From contig OY804588.1 of NCBI GenBank assembly GCA_963680875.1, forward strand, positions 74,982,829-75,046,828: a stretch of DNA of 64,000 nt. The letters are read 5' to 3'. The position numbers and the translations under genes were made by a program. A model generated the notes under the pieces. That model saw only the letters and a list, made by a program, of their open reading frames with translations. It searched no databases and had not been told where the DNA came from. The stretch is from Bathymodiolus brooksi (lineage: Eukaryota > Mollusca > Bivalvia > Mytilida > Modiolidae). Below, in pieces: positions 1 through 11,143 of the stretch; position 1 is the first letter of the stretch, and each line of letters starts with the position of its first letter.

Positions 1-1770
1 ATAAACAACACTCTAGAAAAAAGTGAATCGCATCCTCTATTACCCATCCACAGACACAACCTGGGTCATTAATTAAATTTACCCTAAAAAGGTCGGCATT
101 CAAGTTACTAGATCTATGTCTTAGTCTAGTGTGTAGGACATTTAACACTCTACAACCATATGAATAGTATCTAGATGGTTTCAATAAATTAACATAATTT
201 ATTAGTGACTTTTTAAAACTACTAACTGTCGGGGCACTTCTTATCTCTGGTGTCAAATTGTTCCAAAGTTTGATCGAAGAAGGAAAAAATGAGTTGCGAT
301 ACAATTGTAACCTAGTAAATGGGTTACTATAATCTGTTTGATTACGCAAATTATAAGCATTTTCGTTTCGCCCAAAGGGTAATAAACAGTCGCATAAATA
401 CGAAGGTGCATTGTTATTTCGAATTTTGTAAAACATATTTAATTTTCTTCTTCTTCGACGAGAGTGAAGTGGTTCCCATCCAGTTTCGAAATAAAGCGAT
501 TCCAAACTAGAAAATTTGGGTAATCCAGTTATAATTCTGGCAGCTTCATGCTGAATTTGTTCAATTTTATTATATTCTTGCTGAGTACACCCATCCCATA
601 ATTCACAAGCATATTCTAAAAGGGGCAAAATATATGTAAAATAAATTGCTTCCAGGTTGTGTCTGCTTAAAGAAAATTTAAATTTTCGTAACATTGATAG
701 TTGTCTAGACGTGCTTTTTAGTATATTTTCAATATGACAATGCCATTTACAATTGTGGGAAAAGGTGACACCTAAATGTTTGTGGTTTTCTACAAATTTT
801 ACATTCTCATTATTGAAGACAATACAAGGCTTATTGGCTGCTTGGTTAGTAGAAAAAATAATACATTCTCTTTTCTTTGGGTTAAAGTCAACGAGCCATT
901 CTTTTGACCAGTTATAAATTTTAGATAAGTCTGAATTAACTATAACTTCAATTTCATTTATATTATTAGAAGAATATAATAATGATGTATCATCAGCAAA
1001 CAGCCTTGAGAAGCTTTGAGTATTGTCTGCAATATCATTAATATACAACAGAAATAACAAGGGCCCTAAGACAGACCCTTGAGGAACACCACCTTTTAAA
1101 TTCCCCTTTTCAGACAGACAATTCCGTATGATAACTCTCTGATACCTATTACTTATATAGTTCTCGAGCCAACGTAAAAGGTTCCCAGTAATTCCGTAAC
1201 CTTCGATTTTTTTAATAAGGCCTTTATGCCAGACACGGTCAAATGCCTTGGATATGTCACAAAACACTGAACAAATTATTTCATGATTTTCCAAAGCCAA
1301 ACAAATATTATGGTAAATTTCTATCAATTGATGCACTGTGGAATGTTTATGCATAAAACCTGACTGATATTTATAAATTAAGGAATTGTCTATCAGAAAA
1401 TTATAAATATATTGAAAAATCACACGTTCAAACACTTTACCAACACAACTTAACAAGGAAATTGGTCTATAATTTGTAGGATCGGATTTGATACCCTTTT
1501 TAAACAAAGCAATAATTATAGCAGATTTCCACATATGTGGGAATCTACCAGTTTGTAGAGAACAGTTAAAAATAATCTCAAGGGGCTTACAGACAGTAGA
1601 TGCTGTATGTTTTAACATATTATGACTAATTTTGTCATTACCAACTGCTTTTCCTAATTTTAAATTCAGAAGAACATCCTTGATTTCATCAATTGTTATA
1701 TTGAACACATCAAGCTTACGTCCTGTACGATTATCAAAAACTGGTGTAGGTAGATCAGAACCCCTGATCT
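1..1770 (-). mobile_element. Non-LTR retrotransposon (LINE), reverse transcriptase fragment running off the left edge
   Basis: One minus-strand frame is open from about 1770 to position 1 and continues out of the window. It reads as a LINE reverse transcriptase. The finger/palm start is near 1650-1450 (NYRPISLL-like), the SKAFDRVWHKG block near 1215-1255, the GGVPQGSVLGPLLF block near 1050-1095 and the catalytic FADD near 990-1001. The C-terminal Cys/His segment (CVCGW...EDAIHFF) lies at 6-62. Endonuclease and ORF1 are missing, so the copy is 5'-truncated near 1770, which is usual for target-primed insertion. No internal stop was seen, so it may be young. The clade is uncertain: a Jockey/CR1-type RT fits, but no phylogeny was done. 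Confidence 0.88.
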
Positions 1771-1854
1771 TGGGTAGATATATGGAAATTTTAACACTTG
1801 AGATGAGTATCAGATCGCGATTACACAAGACTTTTGATCAGAAGTAAACAACAT

Positions 1855-3600
1855 TAACCAATAGTTTTACTTTGGTTCGTGTTGCTTATTCCATTGTTCG
1901 TCTTTTTATCTTTTTTTCATTTGGCCATTGTATTGTCTGTCCATTTTCTATTTACGGCTTATGACTAGCCCTTCAGTATCTTAGACACAGTTATGAAACG
2001 TGCACAAAACAGTACAATTTTAAACATACAGAAAACAATATCGACCCTGGTGTTTAGTGTCATGTTGCCCGATGTTTAGCTTTCTGTGTAAATGTTTTGT
2101 AGATCGTTGTTTGTCCGTTTGTTCTTTTTCTTTTAGTCATTATATTAGATATTCGATTTACGGCTTCAGATCATCCCTTTTAGTATCTTCAACAATTTCT
2201 CTATAAAGTTTATAGGTCTTGGTTGAAAGGAAATGGGTATATAATAGTGGTAATTACAGCATATTTTAGAAAAACAGGGTACAAAATTCAAGTTTACCTG
2301 GCATGCTTGAACCATGCCACAACAATGGTAAATCATATTACAATGGTATTGGTATGATGTAATGAAACAAGAAAGCTACTGAAACAAGGATTCGTGTTAG
2401 CTTGAAATCATCACTTCAGAAGTTTATCGTCGCTTACATTTAATGTTTTGTTTGTAGTAATATCAATCCGGTTCTTTTCTCATGCATGACTTATCACCAG
2501 ACTTGTAACAACAGTAACACGACAGGTGCAACTAACAGAGCAGGAACTGCTACCCTCCCGGAGCACTTGAGATCACCATCGGTTTTTAGTGGTTCGTGTT
2601 GCTCAATCTTTAGTTTTCTGCATACATAGTGTTTTGTGGACCATTGTTAGTGCTTCTTTTGGCCATTGCATTGTCTGTCCTCCGATTTATGGCTTCTGAT
2701 TACCTGTTCGCTATTTTCAAACTTTGAAGACATATAGAAGAAGTTGTTATAGTTGTTCAACCCTATGCATACCCCAGAGTGTTAAATTTATAAGACACCT
2801 ATATATCTACCCAGAGATGATATCAATTTTCCCATTGTGAACTTTCCATTTATATGTAGCAACATTCCAGCAGCACCTGCATATGGAGTATACATCTCTC
2901 AGTTGATAGGATATTCCAGAGCTTGTTGTTAATATCAGAACTTCCTTAATAGATGGTTGCTGCTAACAAGGAAGCTACCGAACCAAGGGTTCCTCTTGGT
3001 TAAGTTGAAGTCATCACTTCGAAAGTTTTACGGTCGCCACCATGACTTGGTTGACCGTTATGGAATATCTGACAAATGACCACGGATATATTCCACTTGT
3101 CGTAAACACTTCCTGGTCCTTTCCTCATTCATGACTTATCACCGGGTTTGTAACTAGATTAACACGACGGGTGCCACTAGTGGAGCAGGAACTGCTCACC
3201 CTTTCGGAGCACCTGAGTTCACCCCCTGTTGTCAGGGTACTCGATCTTTAGTTTTATGTGTATGTTTTGTAGATCGTTGTTTGTCTTTTTGTACTTTTTC
3301 TTCTGGCCATTGTGTTGTCTGTTGTTCTTTGATTCTGATTACCCCTTTAGTGTCTTCAAACTTTTCTTGTTAATACAACACTATTTGAAGACACATAGGA
3401 CAAGCTGTTATAGTTGTACAACCCGATGCATACCTCAAGTGTTAAGTTTCCAAGACACCTACCCAGAGGCATGCTGTTTCACTTGCATTCAGACACTTTG
3501 CTACAGTTGTTTGGTGTCCCCTCCTAATAAATCTGTCATGATATATATGGTAGTTAGAAATATATTCAGACCTGTTGTAATGATGTTCCGCTAGTTAAAT
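1855..3600 (+). repeat. Diverged copies of a dispersed molluscan-type repeat
   Basis: A block containing 'ggttcgtgttgct', 'ttttgtagatcgttgtttgt' and 'ggccattgtattgtctgt' recurs near 1872-1985, 2080-2180, 2590-2710 and 3230-3360. A second block with 'acacgacgggtgccact' and 'ggagcaggaactgct' occurs near 2517-2575 and 3160-3225. Both resemble high-copy repeats known in bivalve genomes. The 121-codon ORF at 3229-3594 lies entirely in this repeat and is not regarded as a gene. Confidence 0.6.
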
Positions 3601-5650
3601 ATGACATGGACAAGATGGTCAGTAAAAGTTAAATCAGAATAAAAGTTTTTGAAGGTGTTGCTTTATAGAGGGTGTGAATCAATTAGGAAATAACTGTATT
3701 TAATTTTAAGCTTTGTGGACGTAAATCATGGGTTTTACTGTTGCAAATTGAGTTTATCTAGCGATGCCTCGTTTGATAAATAAAATAACAACAACTATTA
3801 CTTTGATCTTTAGTTTATTTGTTTTGACAAATAATAACATTTTAAATGACAATACATAAACAATGAAACATGTCACATCTACATTTATAAAGATAAATCT
3901 TTACAACTGCTCTAATCACATGCTTAGAGGTCTACATGCATAAAGATCAATCTTTACAACTGCTCTAATCACATGCTAATATAAGTTATTTTTAACCCTG
4001 TCTTAATAATAAAGTACATGTATCAACAAATTTGATCCAAAAGTTATATTTCTAACAGCTCTAACAATCTAACATCAATTTCTGTTATTTGTTTGTTTTT
4101 ATAAAATAATTTGATTAACATCTCATGTTACACTACAATCCAGTAGAGACCAACCATATTAGGGGAGGGGATGTTTTTCTCTCAGCCATAAACTTTTTTT
4201 CACACGAAGCAAAACTCAGACTATTTCTTTGAATTAGGACATGCACAAATTTTTACCAAAATTTCTCCTCGAGTCAGATTATTATTTTTTTGCATCTTTG
4301 ATGTCAATTAAATATTTTGGTAAAATTTCGTGACATAATTTGCATTCAGAACTCCCCTTCCCCCTCTCCCTCCCATAAAAGTTAAATGTTATACCCAGAA
4401 CATTTGATACAACTCAATCAAACCCTTTGTTTAGATGAACTTTAGTATTCTCTCATTTCCATACATACAAGCAAATATTTGCTAGCAACATCTTCATTGA
4501 TTAACCTAAAGGTCATCCAAAAGAAAGGTTAGACATCAAGATTTTCATTGGTTCTCCTGGACATAAATGTCAAATCAAGTTGTGTCAGATGTCAATGGAG
4601 CATAACATTTTTACGCATGGCTGATTATGCTCTGAACATTCATTCTCCCCTCCCCTAACCCATTGGCAATGGGTCAATTAATATGAAAATATATGAAAAA
4701 TATTGTTTCAGGTTTGTTTTGCGACTCATCTCTATTTATGAGTTTCCTTTATACGATAGCAACACTCATTTTCTTATTAACCAGATTGAATAGATTATGA
4801 AAGATTCGATTTGATTGGTCAATATGGCATTAAAATTTGGTAATGGAACCAATGAAATAAGGCTGATGAATTATTCATGATTATGAAGGTTTTCAATTGA
4901 ATGAACCCATAGATGATTAAGGAAGAATTAAATTAAACATGTGTTACTGTGTTATTTACAGTAATAAGAATCTGATCAGGATATCAAATCGTTTCACATC
5001 ACGATGTATATCTTATGATTAATTAATGCCCATAGTTTCTCATCTAGACAACCCTTTATTTCTTATTTTATCAGATATTTTTTTAGTAAACTTAAGATTT
5101 GGTGAAAAAAAAGGACAGTGACAGGTAAAGTGATACTTGGACTAGGCAAGTCAAATTAATATTTCAACTGAACTGATAATGTACAAAAAACTGTCAATTT
5201 TAAAAAACCCAGTACCGATAGTTACATATTAGACTTGATTTGACGAGTGTAAATTGTAAATAAATTGCAAATTTGAGTATTTATAAAAAAAAAACATAAT
5301 TATAAAAAACTATATTTCTGTCTACAAAATGAAAAATAGTCGAACCTTGTGTGTGGTATTGGAAGGGGCTGATGATATTACACAAAATATATCGTGTAAG
5401 AAAGCCGGAAGGAGCATTGCTTTTATACAAAAGAGAATGAAAGTCGTAGATGGTTAAGATTTTACATGAAATATATTGTGTGTGGAAGACAGGTGGTGAT
5501 GACTTTATATGGTAATATCTGAGTATTCAAGTTATCTGGGATAAATTAGCTTCAAGATACATGTACTACTAAAGGATCAAAATTTGATATAAGGAAACGA
5601 TTGATCTGAACTTGTGACAAAGAGGTTTGACTGTATGTATAAATATAAAT
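3601..5650. other. AT-rich stretch with no recognisable gene
   Basis: Stops occur frequently in all frames and no protein similarity, tRNA fold or strong repeat was seen. A short direct repeat ('tctttacaactgctctaatcacatgct') lies at 3898-3976. The last RalGDS-like exon ends far to the right (10998), so part of this could be intergenic. Confidence 0.5.
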
Positions 5651-5654
5651 ATAG

Positions 5655-5733
5655 AATAACGGCAGTTTTGAAGGTTGAGAGAGACATTATCACTAGGATT
5701 GCAGCAAGTCTGACCTTCAAAACTGAGGTTATT
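5655..5733. repeat. Short foldback (hairpin) repeat
   Basis: The left arm 'ataacggcagttttgaaggt' is followed by an inverted counterpart 'accttcaaaactgaggttat' with a loop of about 35 bases. It is compatible with a very small MITE or solo foldback. Confidence 0.55.
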
Positions 5734-5799
5734 GTTTTTACCGGTAATGACATAATATGTTTGACGTCACTCTAACAGATAATTTCCAGTATCAGAGAC

Positions 5800-5972
5800 A
5801 GTTGGTTGATACTGACAATATCACTCTGTGAGATCAAAGGTCAAATGTTGTTGATACTGACAATATCACTCGGTGAGATGAAAGGTCAAATGTTGTTGAT
5901 GGTGACAATATCACTCGGTGAGATGAAAGGTCAAATGTTGTTGATACTGACAATATCACTCGGTGAGATCAA
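5800..5972. repeat. Minisatellite, about 45-bp unit, 4 copies
   Basis: The unit contains 'gacaatatcactcggtgaga' followed by 'gaaaggtcaaatgttgttgat'. The copies differ by one or two bases. Confidence 0.85.
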
Positions 5973-6160
5973 ATGAAACATATCCAAGTTACCGATAACA
6001 AATAATATCACACGAAGAGCGCCAGATTGTTTGCTGCCATCAAAGTTTAAATTATAAAGACGAACAAGAGAACATACGAAAAATATAATGTTAGGGTCAA
6101 AGGTCAGAAATAAACATTTTAGAACACAATTAGCAAGCTGTCAATAATGAATCTTTAAGT

Positions 6161-6322
6161 AAAACCTTTCTATACTGAACCTCCTTATGTGTTCAAAATA
6201 GACAGGTGTTTGATTTGTACAGGTTAAATTAACAAAGATGTTCTATAATGAGACCTTATTTAAAAGTTTGGTTTATACAGGATTCTGGTTTATTTGATTT
6301 TCGGTTTAGACAGGTTTCACTA
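6161..6322. mobile_element. MITE of the 'cagtgaaacctgtct' family (diverged copy)
   Basis: The right end 'agacaggtttcactata' is the inverted terminal repeat of the better copy at 43370-43537. The left end 'aaaacctttctatactgaac' is a diverged partner. The internal sequence (caggtgtttgatttgtac) matches the same family. Confidence 0.65.
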
Positions 6323-7025
6323 TAAATAAAGAGGTCATGTTATGATCTTCTGTAAATTTATGAAAATTATATATTGCCAAAAACTTCAAGCTTAGCAACT
6401 ATTTATTGTAGATACTACAATAAATGATATGTAACATATAGTATACAGAATTATCATAAAGCCAGTAATCTATTTTTAGCAGAAGAGGAATTCCTTGAAA
6501 GATAGCTTGAACCCATTCAGTATATATTTACATGTAAATAGTTAATGGGGGTCTGTTAAAATTCTTTAATGAAATTTTAAATTAAAACTTTGCATTGTGA
6601 AAGTGTTGCTGTCTAATCTACAATACACAATTTATTTTGAATAACCTTGACCTTTACAAGAATTATGTTCCTTGTTACATGAACAAAAACAAAACAAATA
6701 CATAATGACTCATACATAAATAAAGTACATGTACATTATATATAAAAATCTAAATGACTAGAAAATAAGCATTTATGTTTTTATATTGCATCATATCTAA
6801 AAATAGTTACAAAAATTATAGGGACATAATTAAAAATATCACAACCATACATATATCTATAATTGGCAAGGTCGGCAGAGGTTTGTTGTCGGCTGAATGA
6901 AAATAATATGCGATTGCAACCATGACAACAATATAAAAAATAAAATAAAAACTAATAAGTAATGAAAGGTGGGTCATGTGATGCTAAATTATCCAATCAG
7001 AATATTAATTAATGTTACCAACAGA

Positions 7026-7196
7026 GTAGTCCCCCTTGCATAAGGCCTCCCCTTCTTCAATGAAAAATGTGGCCTTAAAGAGAGGTGGCCTCTCTTGAGG
7101 GATAATTTAATAAGATTTTACTCTGTATTTCAGTGCATCTGAAACCTGGCCAGATAAGAAGGGAAGCCTGTAGTACAAGGGGGTCTTATAACAGGT
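7026..7196. mobile_element. MITE-like element with ~30-bp terminal inverted repeats
   Basis: The left end 'tagtcccccttgcataagg' pairs with the right end, which contains 'gtacaagggggtctt'. The inner arms 'cctccccttctt' and 'aagaagggaagcc' continue the pairing. No coding capacity. Confidence 0.6.
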
Positions 7197-8007
7197 GGTA
7201 CTATTGGAGAGCATTTTAACAGGTGGTGTTTTCTTTTAAAAAGAAGTTGCAAAGTGATCTCAATTTCCAAGATGAAATCTGGTGATAAAAATATTATAGA
7301 ATGTTATGTTGCTTGGTCTGTTAGAAAGAACTTCATTTTCCAACAATTGCACAAGAAATAAGCAATCTCCAATATGAAATGTTACAGAATGTAATTACAC
7401 TTAGTCTGTTAAAATCAATTCACAAGAAATAAGCAGGATAACCTTTTAGAAAATAGGATTACATGGAATCTGCCATATTAAAAGGACAATTGTCTGAAAT
7501 ATATATAACGCTACAATGTATGTGATATATCCACTCACACGAAAAAAATTCTTGCACCAAATACTATAAGGCAATACACAAAATGTCGTTGGATCAATGG
7601 GATGTTAGAACAATGGGATGTCGGAACAATTGGAAATAGAACAATGATGTCAGGAACAGTGGAGTGTCGGTAGAATGAGATGCCAGAACGATGGCTGTCT
7701 GGACAGTGTAGTGTTAGTAGTGTTAGAAGAATAATGTGGGTAGATTGATATGCCAGAACAATGGATGGCTGCACAGTCAGATGTAGGTAGAATGGTTTGT
7801 TGGAACAGAGGGGAGTCAGATTAGGTGGGAGTTCACAATTTTTTTCCTGATCTATAAATTTAGCATTTGGTAGGATTTTAAAAATCTGCTAAAAATCAGT
7901 CTCTTATGGAAACCCTCACAATTTGTTTTATAGGGACTAATTAGGGTAGACAATCTAAGACACAAACAGCATTTCGTTAAGATGGCTAAGCTTACAATAC
8001 ACTAACA

Positions 8008-8140
8008 TATATCACATGATCAATCTAATATATATCACATGATTAATCTAACATATGTCACATGATCAATCTAACATTTGTCACATGATCAATCTAACAT
8101 TTGTCACATGATCAATCTAACATTTGTCACATGATTGCTC
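8008..8140. repeat. Minisatellite, ~23-bp unit, about 6 copies
   Basis: Repeats of 'aacatttgtcacatgatcaa' occur in tandem, with the left copies diverging to 'atatatcacatgat'. Confidence 0.85.
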
Positions 8141-8375
8141 TACAAACAATATCTATATATAGCACCACATAAACACTATACAATGTAATAAATAGCACTA
8201 AATTAACCTAACATAATTCTGTAGTAATACAAATAACATACTTCATCACAAAGTAAAAGTTAATACAAATAACATACTTCATTATAAAGTAAAAGTTCTA
8301 GATTTATTTTTATGATTAAATCTCGGTGTTGGGGATAGGCAGGTTTAAATACCACAATCTCTTAGGCATAGGGTT

Positions 8376-8464
8376 AGGGTTATGGTGTTTAATGCCACAT
8401 TCAATAATATTTCAGCTATATCGAGGTGGTCAGTTTTATTGGTGGAGGAAACATGTAAAACAGT
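8376..8464 (-). mobile_element. tRNA-derived SINE-1, 3' part only
   Basis: The plus strand reads 'atggtgtttaatgccac' through 'ttattggtggaggaaac', the 3' half of the SINE on the minus strand. The tRNA-like head is missing. Confidence 0.8.
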
Positions 8465-9525
8465 GACTTGTGACATACATTTTATCCAATCATTTCTTTA
8501 TAATTTCACAGTTGTTTTTAAATCCTACATTATTTAAATAGACCCATGGGGGTATCTATGGAAATTAGTGCCTATGGCAAGCACTCAAATTGCATTTTAC
8601 ATTTATTATTTATTAATAATTTCTTTAGGTATTCATGTCTATGTGTATTACATGGTTTTTGCAGAATTACTTCAAGAAAGTTATTTAAAAAATCTTTTTT
8701 AGGGCATTCCCATATGGGAACATTAGGCGCTAAAACCTCTCAGTGTGCCCCCTTCAAGTGGCACCCAGGGCACGTGCCCTACTTGCCATACCCTAGATAC
8801 GCCACTGAATAGACCCTGTTTTAAAACATTTGTCAATTCTAGAAGTTACTTAACAAATACTTAATGGCAGTAAACAATAAAGACATCTGTTTAACCCAGT
8901 GATGATATGTATACATTAGTTAATGTTCTTAAGACAAACATTACTTAAATATCAGTTAAGACTCAAATATGACAAATTTACTTTAAAGCGAGTGTGAGGA
9001 AATGAGCCAGCAATATTTAAATTCCTTACAGCAGATTATTTTAGACAACATCTATTAATAACTACAACAAGATACCAGTCCTTAAATAATAATTGTTTAC
9101 CAATGATTTGTAAATGTTCTCTGTGATCTATCTCATGCCATAATATCTGTTATCAAGTGACAAACATGATACACACATATCATTGATTTCTAAAATGACA
9201 TTATATTGATGTCACTTGATAAACATAGGATTGTTGATATGTTTTGCTTGAAATGGGCTTTTAATTGCAGGCTTAACTTTTGATACCATATTGCTCTGAG
9301 AAATCCTTTATTCTTTGTATTTGTTAAAACCTCTAAGGGACCATCAGTCATAAAAGACCACAGTTTTAAAGTAGAAGACCTCTTCTCTTAAGATAGATTT
9401 CATTGTATATGAAGTAATGCATATAAAGACAACTGCCTACAGGCTCCAAAATTAAACCTTCAATATCAGTGTGAGAATGTAACAAATAGTGGGCTTTTAG
9501 CCCTAAACTTTAATAGATTTGTTGT
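8465..9525. other. No gene seen; fragments of repeats
   Basis: The 88-codon ORF at 8546-8812 ends in a segment ('cgtgccctacttgcc', 'atacgccactga') that looks like a transposon end rather than protein. The rest is AT-rich with no recognisable product. Confidence 0.45.
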
Positions 9526-9776
9526 TTGATAGTGGTTAACGCCACTTTCAACAATATTTCAGTTATATTGTGGCAGTCAGTTTTATTGGTGGAGGAAACC
9601 GGAGGACCCGGAGAAAACCACCGACCTGTTGCAAGTCACTGACAAACTTTATCACATAATGTTGTACACCTCGCTCTGATAGAGATTCGAACTCACAACA
9701 TCAGTGGTTATGGGCACTGATTGAATAGGTAGTTGTAAATCCAACTACCTTATGATCACGACCACAACGGCCGCGA
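9526..9776 (-). mobile_element. tRNA-derived SINE-1, near full length
   Basis: Read on the minus strand, the element has a tRNA-like head with a B-box-like 'gttcgaatc' near 9685-9695, a central 'ggtttcctccaccaat' block and a 3' end 'gtggcgttaaccac'. It is 3' of the RalGDS-like gene. Confidence 0.85.
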
Positions 9777-10011
9777 GAAATTTAATAAACTTAATGTTTA
9801 TGGTCAACAGGTTCTCACTGTTCATAGCTTTTATCAACCAATGAAATGCAACAATTCAGAAGTGCCATTCCATTATGGAAAAACATTTGATACACCACTT
9901 GTGATTGGCCAATTCAAATTTGCCATGACTACAAGCTGAATAGGTGCAGTGTAATTTATGAGGACGGAAGATAAATTTCGGAATATTATAGATCCAGTGA
10001 TATAATGCACA

Positions 10012-10200
10012 AAAAGAATTAGTCAAACCTGCTTTAGTGACCACCTCTATTAAGCAATAACTTGTATTATGTGACTTTAAATTTTATTTCCCTTCACAGT
10101 GCATTTCATATTAAATAAACCTGTATATAGTGATCACCTGTCTTATGTGACAGCATTTCAATATTCCCTTGGAAGGTCACATAAGGCAAGTTTGACTGTA
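10012..10200. mobile_element. MITE of the 'cagtcaaacctg' family, single complete copy
   Basis: The left end 'agtcaaacctgctttagtga' and right end 'aggcaagtttgactgta' are inverted repeats. The interior contains 'tattaagcaataacttgtat' and 'cacctgtcttatgtgac'. This is the unamplified counterpart of the element at 28505-29412. Confidence 0.8.
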
Positions 10201-10321
10201 TTTGCAAACTTCAGACTGAAGTTCAGTGGGTTCTTGATTGACATATTATTAGAGTATTAAACAATCCTTGTTTACAACATTTTTTCAATTGACACAAATT
10301 TTTCTATTATATATTCTACAA

Positions 10322-10508
10322 CAACTGCTAAGTAACTGTTTGACGGACTTCAAGTCTCCATGAAGTCTACAGTTGCTAAGTAACTGTTTGAAGCCAGTTA
10401 GTCTGTATGAAGTCTAGTTGTTACGGAATTGTTTGAAGCCAGTTAGTCTGTATAAAGTCTACAGTTGTTACGTAACTGTTTGAAGCTAGTTAGTCTGTAT
10501 GAAGTCTA
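10322..10508. repeat. Minisatellite, ~56-bp unit, about 4 copies
   Basis: The repeated unit contains 'aactgtttgaagccagttag' and 'tctgtatgaagtctacagtt'. It lies downstream of the stop codon of the RalGDS-like gene. Confidence 0.85.
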
Positions 10509-10799
10509 TGCAGTAGGACCTTACAAATGGTCCACTTTTTGCTTTTCCTCCATTGTGTAATGGAGAACAAATCTCTCTGATATTCCACTTCATGACTCAC
10601 AAACAAAAACATGTATTTTAACAGTATAATACAACAATGATTCTGCTTTGTTATTAAATTAAATTACTTCCTGGTCGAAGAAGATTTTTCAATTTGCGTC
10701 CTTTTCTCTATTCATTTTCAATCCATGACTACTCTTTCTAGCTGTTGTAAGATTCTGTCAAGATTTTGTTAAGATTTTCCTAATAATCTACAGAAGATG

Positions 10800-10940
10800 C
10801 TAATCTCCAGTATTCTCTGGCCGCTGCACGACCATACTGGTATTTTCTGGCCGCAGCACAACCATACTAGTATTTTCTGGTCGCTGAACGGCCATACTGG
10901 TATTTTCTGGCCGTTGCATGACTGTACTGGTATTTCTGTA
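10800..10940. repeat. Minisatellite, 30-bp unit, about 4.5 copies, in the presumed 3' UTR
   Basis: The unit is 'actggtattttctggccgct' plus about ten bases. It begins about 60 bases after the stop codon of the RalGDS-like gene (minus strand), so it would be transcribed if the 3' UTR extends this far. Stop-free repeats make a 64-codon spurious ORF here. Confidence 0.8.
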
Positions 10941-10997
10941 GTCTTCATATTTGCTATGAACATAATTTAACACAGATACTACACACTACAATCTATA

Positions 10998-11143
10998 TCA
11001 AGATATTCTGAATTTCCGTCTTCCTCGTTTCCGATGAAGAGATCTAGTTTGCTGTTCCTCTTTAGTCCGTGCAATAAATTTCAGTTCACTTTCTGTATTG
11101 TTCATTGCATAAAACACATTTGCATTCTCAGGAATTAAAAATT
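10998..11143 (-). CDS. RALGDS: RalGDS-like gene, last exon: end of Ras-association domain and C terminus
   Basis: The acceptor 'tccttttcag' precedes 11143. The exon enters in phase 1, completing a Glu codon with the G of the previous exon. It starts [15 protein letters not shown], the last strand and loop of the RalGDS RA domain (vertebrate: [15 protein letters not shown]). A basic tail follows ([11 protein letters not shown]) and TGA at 10998-11000. The tail is about the family's usual length after the RA domain and its Lys/Arg cluster could aid membrane binding, which is inference. Confidence 0.93.

Noticed and set aside
3229..3594. 121-codon Cys-rich ORF as a secreted peptide gene
   Set aside because: It lies in a dispersed repeat present several times at 1855-3600; Cys content follows from T/G-rich sequence.
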